DNA from: Deltaproteobacteria bacterium RIFOXYA12_FULL_61_11
Lineage (GTDB): Bacteria; Bdellovibrionota_F; JAHFAK01; YA12-FULL-61-11
Assembly: GCA_001799195.1 (NCBI GenBank)
Contig: MGSU01000225.1
Span: 1 to 7,189, forward strand
Reading direction: 5' to 3'
Length of the DNA: 7,189 nt
The position numbers and the translations under genes were made by a program. Positions 1 through 6,736 of the stretch are shown here, one piece after another; the stretch's first letter is position 1, and every line of letters begins with the position of its first letter. The notes under the pieces are model-generated. The model made no database searches and was not told where the DNA came from. It was given only the letters and a program-made list of their open reading frames with translations.

Positions 1-515
1 TACTCTTCGACGATCTCGATCGGCTCTTCGGTCTCGGAGGCTTCGGCGGCCTCGGCAGCTTTCTGTTCCTCGAGTTCCTGTTCGTACCGGGGCAGATCGA
101 TTTCCCAGTAACGGTTGCAGAGGTCGTCAACTTCGCGCACGCACTGCCGTTCGACCCCGCTGAACTTCGGGTCTTTCAAGCAGGAGTTCAAGAACGCGAC
201 GTAGAACTCCATGCTGTTGTATTTTTCGATGCATTCGAGCCGTTCCTCGAGCGGCTTCTGACCGCAATCGACCCCGCAGCGGGCAATGCTCCCGGTTGCC
301 AGGATCTCTTCACACTCCGCGATCTCTTCCTCGGTGGGGAGGGTCGCGCAGAAAGCCGCCTCGTCCGAGAGCGAGTAGTTCTTCTCATATTGGTTGTCGT
401 CGTTGGAGCTGTCACTGCCGTTGACGCTCGGCCTACATGCAGGTCCGGCTCCAAGGACCAGGGCTGCCATGGCGGTGAAGTTGACCAGGATAAGCGCGAT
501 CTGCATGCGTTTCAT
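1..515 (-). CDS. Cysteine-rich exported protein of unknown function, possible lipoprotein (3' end at window edge)
   Basis: Function is not recognised. The frame reads 171 codons from the ATG at 515 down to position 3, then TA at the edge, so the next base decides whether it stops there or continues. The start is MKRMQIALIL followed by a hydrophobic stretch to about residue 25, which looks like a signal peptide. Cys27 follows Gly-Pro-Ala; this could be a signal peptidase I site or an atypical lipobox, since Leu is missing at -3. The mature part has eight more cysteines (56, 68, 80, 84, 95, 112, 125, 133), enough for four disulfides, and ends in an Ala/Glu-rich acidic tail from about residue 143. 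A GGAGG lies 5 bases before the ATG; a second in-frame ATG is codon 4. It is transcribed away from the transporter operon, so shared function is not implied. Confidence 0.8.
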   Translation of the reverse strand, partial: MKRMQIALILVNFTAMAALVLGAGPACRPSVNGSDSSNDDNQYEKNYSLSDEAAFCATLPTEEEIAECEEILATGSIARCGVDCGQKPLEERLECIEKYNSMEFYVAFLNSCLKDPKFSGVERQCVREVDDLCNRYWEIDLPRYEQELEEQKAAEAAEASETEEPIEIVEE

Positions 516-520
516 AAATG

Positions 521-525
521 CCTCC
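521..525 (-). promoter_or_regulatory. Shine-Dalgarno site of the cysteine-rich protein gene
   Basis: On the minus strand this reads GGAGG, with five bases before the ATG at 515-513. It supports that ATG rather than codon 4 as the start. Further upstream on the same strand (about 526-561) the leader is strongly A/purine-rich. Confidence 0.75.
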
Positions 526-587
526 ATCTGTCTTTTTTGTTTTCGTTTTCTTTCTTGTTAACTTCCAATTGAGCTTTGATATTACAA

Positions 588-611
588 TCATTATGCCACT
601 CATTGGCCCAC
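588..611. repeat. 12-bp tandem near-repeat upstream of the SulP gene
   Basis: Two adjacent 12-mers, TCATTATGCCAC (588-599) and TCATTGGCCCAC (600-611), agree at 9 of 12 positions. They lie in the divergent intergenic region and the second overlaps the left arm of the inverted repeat at 609-630. They could be a tandem regulator-binding site or chance similarity. Confidence 0.4.
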
Positions 612-630
612 TAATATCTGCATGTTAGTG
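609..630. promoter_or_regulatory. Imperfect inverted repeat, candidate operator or leader hairpin
   Basis: The arms are CACTAATAT (609-617) and ATGTTAGTG (622-630), separated by CTGC. Eight of nine positions are complementary as DNA, and the remaining one would be a G-U pair in RNA. It lies in the A+T-rich intergenic region, 132 bp before the preferred SulP start at 762 and directly before the upstream ATG at 633. No T-run follows, so it is not a typical terminator. An operator for a dimeric regulator is the simplest reading; a small leader hairpin is the alternative. Confidence 0.45.
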
Positions 631-761
631 ATATGTTCTGGTGTCAAAATTGGAACGTGGTGCCTATCCGGCTACGCCGAGATCCCACACCGGACGATCG
701 CATTGACCCTGCCACCCCTGGGTGCTATGGTGCGGCCGCGTTATCGAGCGTGACCGGTGCC

Positions 762-3392
762 ATGAGCGTGCTGACCTCCACCTCCCCCGAGCGTACCTCG
801 CGTCCCTCGGTTCCCGGGCGGGGGAGCATCCTCGTCGTCCTCACGAGGATCTTCCCGTTCCTCGCCTGGTTGCGCGAGACCACCCCACGGAGCCTGCGCA
901 CCGACCTGATCGCCGGGGTGACCGTGGCCTTGGTGCTCATCCCCCAATCCATGGCCTACGCCCAACTCGCCGGCCTGCCGGCCTATTTCGGTCTCTACGC
1001 GGCCTTCCTCCCTCCGATGATCGCCGCGCTCTTCGGTTCGAGCCGCCAGCTCTCCACCGGTCCGGTCGCCGTGGTATCCCTGCTCACCGCAGCGGCTCTC
1101 GAACCCCTTGCTACCGCGGGGGGGGAAACCTATATCGCGTATGCCATCACCCTTTCCCTGGTGATAGGTCTCTTCCAGTTGCTGCTCGGGCTGCTCAAGC
1201 TGGGCATGATCGTCAATTTCCTCTCCCACCCCGTGGTGAACGGTTTTACCAACGCGGCGGCGATCATCATCGCAACCTCGCAACTCTCGAAGCTCTTCGG
1301 CGTCACGGTCGACGGGGCCGAGTATCATTTCGTCACCGTGGCCCGGGTGGTGGCCGCTGCCTACGACTATACCCACTGGCCGAGCTTCGGTCTGGCCGTC
1401 CTGGCCTTCGGCCTGATGTACGGACTGAAGAAGCTCAACCCCCGACTCCCCTTCGTCCTTGTCGCCGTGGTCGTGACCTCGGTCCTGTCTTTCATGCTGG
1501 GTTTCGAGCACAACCGCACGGTATCCCTGGCCGAGTTCTCGGAGCAAGGCAAAGAGCTTCGCAAACCCCTCGAAGATTACAACGCCGCGATACAGGCAAT
1601 CGAACGAACCTCGGCCCAACGAGCCGAGCTCACCGCACAGGTCCGAGCAGAGGAAGAACAGAAGCCCCCCGATCCGCAACGCATCCTCGACCTGAGCCAT
1701 CAACTCGACCTCGTCAACTTGAACCTCTCCTCGTTCAAGCGGCGCACTCGGGTCCTCCGGCAACACTTGCGCTCCATGATTTTCTACCGGGTCGAGGATC
1801 CGGCAGGGGATGTTTTTCACCTCCGCATCGCCGGCCAGGACCCCCACCCCCACGACGGAAGGGTCTGGCGGCTCAAGGTCGGCAACAAGAACCTCGAGCC
1901 CACCGCCCTTTCGCTGCAAGGAGGTGGAGCGGTCGTCGGCAAGGTGCCCTCCGGACTGCCCGCGTTCTCCCTGCCGCACCTCGACCTGCGAACCTTCCTG
2001 CAGTTCCTGACCATCGCCATGATCATCTCCCTGCTCGGTTTCATGGAGGCCATCTCCATCGCCAAGGCCATGGCAGTAAAGACTCATCAGAAGATCGACC
2101 CCAACCAAGAACTCATCGGGCAAGGGTTGGCCAATATCGTGGGCAGCTTCTCCTCGAGCTATGCGGTCTCCGGTTCCTTCTCGAGATCGGCGGTGAATAT
2201 CGGTGCCGGTGCGGTGAGCGGCTTGTCCAGCGTTTTCACCAGTCTGGTGGTGGTCCTGACCCTGCTCTTCTTCACCCCGGCCCTCTATTTCATCCCCGAA
2301 TCCGTGCTCGCCGCGGTCATCATGATGGCCGTGCTGGGCCTGATCAACATCAAGGGCTTTATCCATGCCTATCGAGCCCAACGTCATGACGGAATCATCG
2401 CCCTGGCCAGCTTCCTGACCACCCTTGCCTTCGCTCCCCATCTCGACAAGGGCATCATGCTCGGGGTGGTGCTCAGCATCGGCCATTACCTCTATCGAAC
2501 GACCAGACCGGTGTTAACCTTCCTCTCGCGTCACCCCGACGGCACCTTCGTCAGCACCGAGCGACACGGCCTGCGCGAGTGCGAACACGTGCTGGTGCTG
2601 CGCTTGGAGGGTCCCCTGTTCTTCGCCAACGTCAATTACCTGGTCGATCGCCTGCACGAGACCTTGAGCACCAGGCCCCGGATGAAGCACCTGATCTTCG
2701 TCGCCGGCGGCATCAACGAGATCGACGCTTCGGGCGAAGAAGCCCTCAGCCTGCTCATCGATCAACTCCGAGCTCGTGGCCTCGAGGTCTCGTTCTGTGG
2801 TTTGAACGAAGCTGTCCTCGACCTCTTGCGCAGGACCTATCTCTACCAGAAGATAGGCGCCGGTCGCATCCACGCTTCGATCGAAGATGCGCTCACCTCG
2901 GTACACGAGGGAGCCCACCGCGGAAGCCTCGAGAACCCCTGCCCCTTGCTCCGCGCCTGTTACCACACTCCCGAGGAGGCCCCCGGGCTAGGCTCAGAGC
3001 TGTTGACCAATTGCGCCGTGCTGCTTGTCGATGCCTCTCCTCAGCGAAATCAATCACTTGCTCGCAAGATGCGCCGCAGAGGCTTGCACGTCTCGATACT
3101 CCCCTCCCTTCAGGAACGGCTGCCCGACGATGCTGACTTCGAGGTCGTCGTCTTGGTCGATCCCGCGGAGGGCACTGTGGAGAAAGCGCTCGCCGCGGTG
3201 CATGATCAACTTCCTCAAGCTCAGGTCATCCTGTTGTCCGGCACCGGGCGCGAGCCGATTCCGGAGAACGGGTATTTGCAGGCCTCCCGCAACCTGTCGA
3301 TGGATCACATGCTCGGCCTCATCACCAGAGCAGTGCTCACCGGCCGCACCTGCCGCGCCGTATCGAGCCAAACTTTCGCGGACCGAGGCTGA
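762..3392 (+). CDS. SulP/SLC26-family anion transporter with STAS domain and degenerate receiver-like tail
   Basis: Inner-membrane anion carrier, 876 aa; sulfate, bicarbonate or another anion cannot be told apart. The SulP core (about 47-585) shows LIPQSMAYAQLAGLP, then FGLYAAFLPP, GSSRQLSTGPVAVVSLL and SGSFSRSAVN. The core is interrupted by about 140 extra residues (249-389) between the seventh and eighth predicted membrane segments, partly coiled-coil-like. A STAS domain (607-717) has the IDASG motif with Asp655 and Ser657. After it, 750-860 resembles a receiver (AVLLVDAS, VVVLVDP, VILLSGTG, YLQAS) with key residues altered; ordinary SulP proteins end after STAS. Start: the frame is open from an ATG at 633, but codons 633-761 have only about 63% G/C at third positions against roughly 90% just after 762, and the extra 43 residues look non-family. 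No candidate start (633, GTG 750, 762) has a strong ribosome site. The next gene follows after 12 bp. Confidence 0.93.
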   Translation: MSVLTSTSPERTSRPSVPGRGSILVVLTRIFPFLAWLRETTPRSLRTDLIAGVTVALVLIPQSMAYAQLAGLPAYFGLYAAFLPPMIAALFGSSRQLSTGPVAVVSLLTAAALEPLATAGGETYIAYAITLSLVIGLFQLLLGLLKLGMIVNFLSHPVVNGFTNAAAIIIATSQLSKLFGVTVDGAEYHFVTVARVVAAAYDYTHWPSFGLAVLAFGLMYGLKKLNPRLPFVLVAVVVTSVLSFMLGFEHNRTVSLAEFSEQGKELRKPLEDYNAAIQAIERTSAQRAELTAQVRAEEEQKPPDPQRILDLSHQLDLVNLNLSSFKRRTRVLRQHLRSMIFYRVEDPAGDVFHLRIAGQDPHPHDGRVWRLKVGNKNLEPTALSLQGGGAVVGKVPSGLPAFSLPHLDLRTFLQFLTIAMIISLLGFMEAISIAKAMAVKTHQKIDPNQELIGQGLANIVGSFSSSYAVSGSFSRSAVNIGAGAVSGLSSVFTSLVVVLTLLFFTPALYFIPESVLAAVIMMAVLGLINIKGFIHAYRAQRHDGIIALASFLTTLAFAPHLDKGIMLGVVLSIGHYLYRTTRPVLTFLSRHPDGTFVSTERHGLRECEHVLVLRLEGPLFFANVNYLVDRLHETLSTRPRMKHLIFVAGGINEIDASGEEALSLLIDQLRARGLEVSFCGLNEAVLDLLRRTYLYQKIGAGRIHASIEDALTSVHEGAHRGSLENPCPLLRACYHTPEEAPGLGSELLTNCAVLLVDASPQRNQSLARKMRRRGLHVSILPSLQERLPDDADFEVVVLVDPAEGTVEKALAAVHDQLPQAQVILLSGTGREPIPENGYLQASRNLSMDHMLGLITRAVLTGRTCRAVSSQTFADRG

Positions 3393-3397
3393 GGAGG
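3393..3397 (+). promoter_or_regulatory. Shine-Dalgarno site of the kinase-like/BON/receiver gene
   Basis: GGAGG starts directly after the SulP stop codon (3390-3392), seven bases before the ATG at 3405. It fixes that start and indicates that the gene is translated from the same message as the transporter. Confidence 0.8.
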
Positions 3398-3404
3398 TTC
3401 CCCC

Positions 3405-4607
3405 ATGCCGACTATCGCCCTGTTCAGCGCCAGCCATTGCGGGGGTGAAGAGCTCGCTCGTGGAGTAGCCACGGCCCTCGGTCTCCCGCTGCTCGAGGGC
3501 ACCCTGCTCGACGAAGCGGCCTCCCTGGCCGGGGCACCGCCCAAGCGCTACCTGCGCAGTCTCTTGGGTGCACCCTCCTTCTTGAACAACCTTACTCATG
3601 ATCGTGAGAAATCCCTGGCCTACCTCCAACTGGCCCTGGCCAAGCGGTTACAACACGACGATTTCGTGTTCCAAGGCCTGGGACTTCACCTGATTCCGCC
3701 TCAACTCACCCACGTGCTGCGGGTCTGCCTCCTCGCCGACCTCGATTACCGGCTGCAGCACCTCGTCGCCTCGGGCCTCGAGGCCAAAGAAGCCCAACGC
3801 CGACTGAGCTATGATGACGAGGAACTGGCCCGGCACATCGATCTCATCCACCAACGTTCTCCCTGGGACGCGGAGCTTTACGACCTGCGCCTCCCCTTGC
3901 ACACCACGACCCCCGACGAAGCGATACGGCTCATCTGCGAGGCCGCGCTCAAGGAAGCGCTCAAGCCGACCAGGGCCTCCCTGGCAGCGGCCCTGGACTT
4001 CCTGCTCGCCAGCGAGGTCAAGGTCGAACTCGCGCGCCATGGGCACCACGATTGCGACGTCGAGGTCCAGGAGGGAGAGGTCGTGCTCAAGATCAACCGC
4101 AACGTGCTTCGGCTCAGCGCGCTCGCAAGAGAACTGACCGACGTGGCCGTCAAGGTCCCCGGGGTCGCAAAGGTCCGGACCGAGGTCGGTCCGCGGTACA
4201 ACGCTCCGGATATCCTACGCAACCTCGAGGTTCCAGAACAGCACAAGGTCTTACTCGTCGATGACGAACGCGATTTCGTGCTGACGCTCTCCGAACGCCT
4301 GGAGATGCGCAATCTCGCCTCGGACGTCGTTTACAGCGGCGAAGAGGCGTTGGCGTACCTGGAGGAGCGTCGGCCCGAGGTCATGGTTCTGGACCTCCGC
4401 ATGCCGGGCATGGATGGCCTGGAGGTACTCCAACGGCTCCGCACGACTCATCCCGAGGTCCGGGTGATCATCCTCACGGGCCATGGCTCCGAACAAGACC
4501 AACAGAAAGCCATGGAACTCGGTGCCTTCGCGTACCTACAGAAGCCGGTCGCCATCGATCAACTGGTGACCGTCCTGCAGCAGGCTTCCGTCGCGAAACC
4601 CCACTGA
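3405..4607 (+). CDS. Fusion protein: cytidylate-kinase-like domain, BON-like domain, response-regulator receiver
   Basis: 400 aa, soluble, no signal peptide. Residues 1-185 resemble the cytidylate-kinase-like family: beta-strand IALFSAS, then HCGGEELARGVATALGLPLL, a VCLLADLDYRLQHL stretch, an Ala/Glu-rich helix and YDLRLPLHTT. The nucleotide loop keeps only the Gly-Gly and lacks the Lys-Ser/Thr of a classical P-loop, so kinase activity is doubtful. Residues about 190-262 resemble a BON domain (VEVQEGEVVLKI, then VPGVAKVRTEVG). Residues 279-396 are an intact receiver: Asp286/Asp287 in VLLVDDE, phospho-acceptor Asp330 in VMVLDLRMPG, Thr358 in IILTGHG and Lys380 in YLQKP. There is no DNA-binding or other output domain after the receiver, so the N-terminal part is the probable output or ligand module. 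Its place between transporter and kinase (4-bp gap to the kinase) suggests that it is phosphorylated by that kinase; this is inferred. The receiver is certain, the kinase-like part probable, the BON-like part moderate. Confidence 0.9.
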   Translation: MPTIALFSASHCGGEELARGVATALGLPLLEGTLLDEAASLAGAPPKRYLRSLLGAPSFLNNLTHDREKSLAYLQLALAKRLQHDDFVFQGLGLHLIPPQLTHVLRVCLLADLDYRLQHLVASGLEAKEAQRRLSYDDEELARHIDLIHQRSPWDAELYDLRLPLHTTTPDEAIRLICEAALKEALKPTRASLAAALDFLLASEVKVELARHGHHDCDVEVQEGEVVLKINRNVLRLSALARELTDVAVKVPGVAKVRTEVGPRYNAPDILRNLEVPEQHKVLLVDDERDFVLTLSERLEMRNLASDVVYSGEEALAYLEERRPEVMVLDLRMPGMDGLEVLQRLRTTHPEVRVIILTGHGSEQDQQKAMELGAFAYLQKPVAIDQLVTVLQQASVAKPH

Positions 4608-4611
4608 ACGG

Positions 4612-6363
4612 ATGAAACCGGGGATGCCCGACCATACGCAGGCGACGAAGAAGAGCGAGTGGTGGATCGACGACAACGACGTCGGCGAACAACCCTTGTT
4701 CCGCTACCGTACCCTGTGGACCGGTATTGTGGTTTCCACCTGCCTGGTCGCCCTGCTTCCCCTCTTCGTCATGGTCGCGGCCTATTACGTCCAGTATGAG
4801 AAGGCCTTCGTCGACGAGGTCAAGCACCCGATCAAACTGCTCGCGGTCAGTGCCCGGCGCTCCTTGCTGTACTACCTCGAGGAGCGCACCATCCTGCTCG
4901 ACTTCATTGTCCGCGATCTCTCCCAGGCCGAGCTGCTCGACCAGGCGCGCATGGCCCGTCTCTTCGGTAACCTGCGAGAGAACCAGAGCGGTTTCGTCGA
5001 CATCGGCCTCATCGACGACCAAGGCGTGCAGCGGTCCTATATCGGACCTTACGATCTCCTCGGTCGGAGCTATGCCGATCAACCCTGGTTCCAGGAGACC
5101 CTTTTCGAGGGCCACTCCATCAGCGAGGTGTTCAGCGGGTACCGTCGCTTCCCCCACTTCACCCTGGCCGTGCGTCGGGTGGGCGAGAACGGGAAACCCT
5201 ACCTCCTGCGCGCCACCCTCAACACCACCATGCTCGACGAGATCCGCGATCAGACCGAAGAGCGCAGCACCCGCGACACCTTCATCATCAATCGCGACGG
5301 CATCCTCCAAACCCCCTCCAAGCGCTTCGGACAAGTCCTCTCCGCGAGCGGTTTCTCCCCTCCACCGGATTTGACCGACCTGTTGGTGAAGGAAGAAGCA
5401 GGCCCCTCGGGCAGGACCCGGGTCGTGGCCTACGCACCGATCACCGGCTCCCCGTTCACCTATGTCGTGGTCGAAGAGCGAGACGATCTCCTGGTCTCCC
5501 TGTTCACCTTGCGCAAGAAGCTGCTCTGGTTCCTGGCCGGGAGCGTGGTGATCATCCTGGTGGTGGTGTTCTCGGCCGCGACCATGATGGTCAACCGACT
5601 GCGCGAAGCGGACGACAAACGCCTGAACATGCTGCACAAGATCGAGTACACGGCGAAAATGGCCTCCATCGGCCGGCTGGCCGCGGGCGTCGCCCACGAG
5701 ATCAACAATCCCCTGGCCATCATCAACGAGAAGGCCGGGTTGCTGAAAGACTACGTCACCTTGAGTACGGCTATCGCGGAAAAAGACCGCTTCTTGCGGC
5801 ATGTCGAGCCGATCATCAGCTCGGTCGAACGTTGCGCCAAGATCACCCGCCGCTTGTTGCGCTTCGCCAAGCACATCGACGTGCATCGCGAACCGATCAA
5901 CCTCGAAGCGCTGCTGCGCGAGGTGGTGGGCTTCATGGAGAAGGAGGCAGCCTACCGCGGCCTCGGCATCGCTTTCCACATCGGAGAGGATCTGCCGGTG
6001 ATCGAGAGCGATCGCGGGCGGCTGCAGCAGGTCTTCCTCAATATCATCAATAACGCCTTTGGCGCGGTCAAGGACGGAGGACACGTCGATATTTCGATGC
6101 AGAGGGAGGACGAGGGTTTCGTCAGCATCTGTATCGAGGACGACGGGGTAGGCATCCCCAAGGAACACCTCAAGAGCATCTTCGAACCCTTCTTCACCAC
6201 CAAGGAGAAACACGGCACCGGTCTGGGTCTGTCGATTACGTATGGCATCGTGGAAAAACTCGGCGGCAAGATCCACGTGGAGAGCGAGCACGGCAAATGG
6301 ACTCGCTTCACCGTGCTATTACCCCTCACTGCCCCCCAATCCACGGACGGAAACCATGAGTGA
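4612..6363 (+). CDS. Transmembrane sensor histidine kinase with dCache-like sensor domain
   Basis: 583 aa. A cytoplasmic N-terminus (1-34) is followed by membrane helix 1 (about 35-60), an extracytoplasmic sensor (about 61-300), and helix 2 (about 303-327). The sensor looks dCache-like: VDIGLIDDQGVQ, a SYADQPWFQETL segment and ISEVFSGYRRFPHFTLAVRR, then a second lobe with TFIINRDGILQTP and VVAYAPITGSPFTYVVVEE. The cytoplasmic part is a complete kinase: H box AAGVAHEINNPLA with His362, N box QQVFLNIINNAFGA (Asn477, Asn481), G1 DDGVGIP (511-516), F box FEPFF and G2 GTGLGLS (535-541). Only about 15 residues separate helix 2 from the dimerisation helix, so no HAMP or PAS domain is present. The ligand is unknown; dCache sensors often bind small organic molecules. 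ATG 4612 lies 4 bp after the previous stop; ATG 4624 (codon 5) is an alternative, and neither has a strong ribosome site. The 3' end overlaps the next gene by 8 bp. Confidence 0.96.
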   Translation: MKPGMPDHTQATKKSEWWIDDNDVGEQPLFRYRTLWTGIVVSTCLVALLPLFVMVAAYYVQYEKAFVDEVKHPIKLLAVSARRSLLYYLEERTILLDFIVRDLSQAELLDQARMARLFGNLRENQSGFVDIGLIDDQGVQRSYIGPYDLLGRSYADQPWFQETLFEGHSISEVFSGYRRFPHFTLAVRRVGENGKPYLLRATLNTTMLDEIRDQTEERSTRDTFIINRDGILQTPSKRFGQVLSASGFSPPPDLTDLLVKEEAGPSGRTRVVAYAPITGSPFTYVVVEERDDLLVSLFTLRKKLLWFLAGSVVIILVVVFSAATMMVNRLREADDKRLNMLHKIEYTAKMASIGRLAAGVAHEINNPLAIINEKAGLLKDYVTLSTAIAEKDRFLRHVEPIISSVERCAKITRRLLRFAKHIDVHREPINLEALLREVVGFMEKEAAYRGLGIAFHIGEDLPVIESDRGRLQQVFLNIINNAFGAVKDGGHVDISMQREDEGFVSICIEDDGVGIPKEHLKSIFEPFFTTKEKHGTGLGLSITYGIVEKLGGKIHVESEHGKWTRFTVLLPLTAPQSTDGNHE

Positions 6364-6736
6364 AGAACGTATCCTGCTGGTCGACGACGAGGGCGAACTG
6401 GTCTTTACCCTGGCCGAGCGCCTCGAACTCCGGGGCTTCAAGGTCGATGCGGTGACCAGCGGGAAAGAGGCGGTCGCCCTTCTCGAAACCCATGCGTACG
6501 ATTGTGCCGTGTTCGACGTGAAGATGCCGGGCATGGGAGGGGGGGAACTGCTCGACCAGGCCTGTAGGCTCCAACCCGATCTACCGGTGATCATGCTCAC
6601 CGGACACGGCTCCCCACACGAAGAAGAGGGTCTGGATCGCTGTCAAGCAGCCCATACCGTCCTCTATAAACCGGTGCTCCTCGACACCTTGCTCGAGGCC
6701 ATGCGCAACGCCAAGAGGAGCCCCCGGTATGACTGA
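6356..6736 (+). CDS. Single-domain response regulator (receiver only)
   Basis: 126 aa, a lone receiver with every key residue: Asp10/Asp11 in ILLVDDE, phospho-acceptor Asp54 in CAVFDVKMPG, Thr82 in IMLTGHG and Lys105 in LYKPV. There is no output domain, so it probably works as a phosphorelay intermediate or by binding a partner protein, as CheY-like receivers do. Its ATG lies inside the kinase gene and the two overlap by 8 bp (ATGAGTGA), which implies translational coupling and makes that kinase the likely phosphodonor. The frame is open further upstream (from an ATG at 6242), but that stretch lies inside the kinase's ATPase region and MSEERILLVDDE is the natural receiver start. The first 25 residues closely resemble the receiver of the kinase-like/BON gene, suggesting duplication within the operon. 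Confidence 0.95.
   Translation: MSEERILLVDDEGELVFTLAERLELRGFKVDAVTSGKEAVALLETHAYDCAVFDVKMPGMGGGELLDQACRLQPDLPVIMLTGHGSPHEEEGLDRCQAAHTVLYKPVLLDTLLEAMRNAKRSPRYD
6715..6720 (+). promoter_or_regulatory. Shine-Dalgarno site of the second kinase-like gene
   Basis: GAGGAG lies eight bases before the ATG at 6729, inside the end of the response-regulator gene. It supports 6729 as the start of the last gene. Confidence 0.65.

Larger units (their letters stand above)
526..640. promoter_or_regulatory. A+T-rich divergent promoter region
   Basis: This is the only clearly A+T-rich stretch in a GC-rich window. It lies between the leftward cysteine-rich protein gene and the rightward transporter operon, so promoters for both are expected here. 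No sigma-70 pair is convincing. On the plus strand, TTGAGC (569-574) and TATGCC (592-597) are 17 bp apart but match the consensus poorly. TTGATA (576-581) is a good -35 without a matching -10. On the minus strand CATAAT is a fair -10 without a -35. The call rests on base composition and gene orientation. Confidence 0.5.

Noticed and set aside
529-556. T-rich run as a transcription terminator
   Set aside because: No GC-rich stem precedes it on the plus strand. On the minus strand it is an A-rich leader just before a ribosome site, so a terminator reading is not supported.
390-572. A 60-codon plus-strand frame beginning with a run of valines
   Set aside because: It lies opposite the cysteine-rich protein gene, which has a good ribosome site and signal peptide, and its end is the low-complexity T-rich leader.
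713-724. Short perfect palindrome CACCC-CT-GGGTG before the SulP start
   Set aside because: The arms are only five bases with a two-base centre in GC-rich DNA, which is expected by chance; no T-run or second copy supports a role.
722-2389. A 555-codon plus-strand open frame overlapping SulP in another frame
   Set aside because: Arg/Pro-rich product typical of an out-of-frame reading of GC-rich coding DNA; the SulP frame has the family motifs.
741-2486. A 581-codon open frame on the minus strand
   Set aside because: Antisense shadow of the SulP membrane core; low-complexity Gly/His/Glu composition and no domain features.
4474-6291. A 605-codon open frame on the minus strand
   Set aside because: It lies antisense to the sensor kinase, which has every kinase motif in order. 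Its product is rich in Asp, Gly, His and Gln in the manner of antisense reading of GC-rich genes and matches no recognised family.
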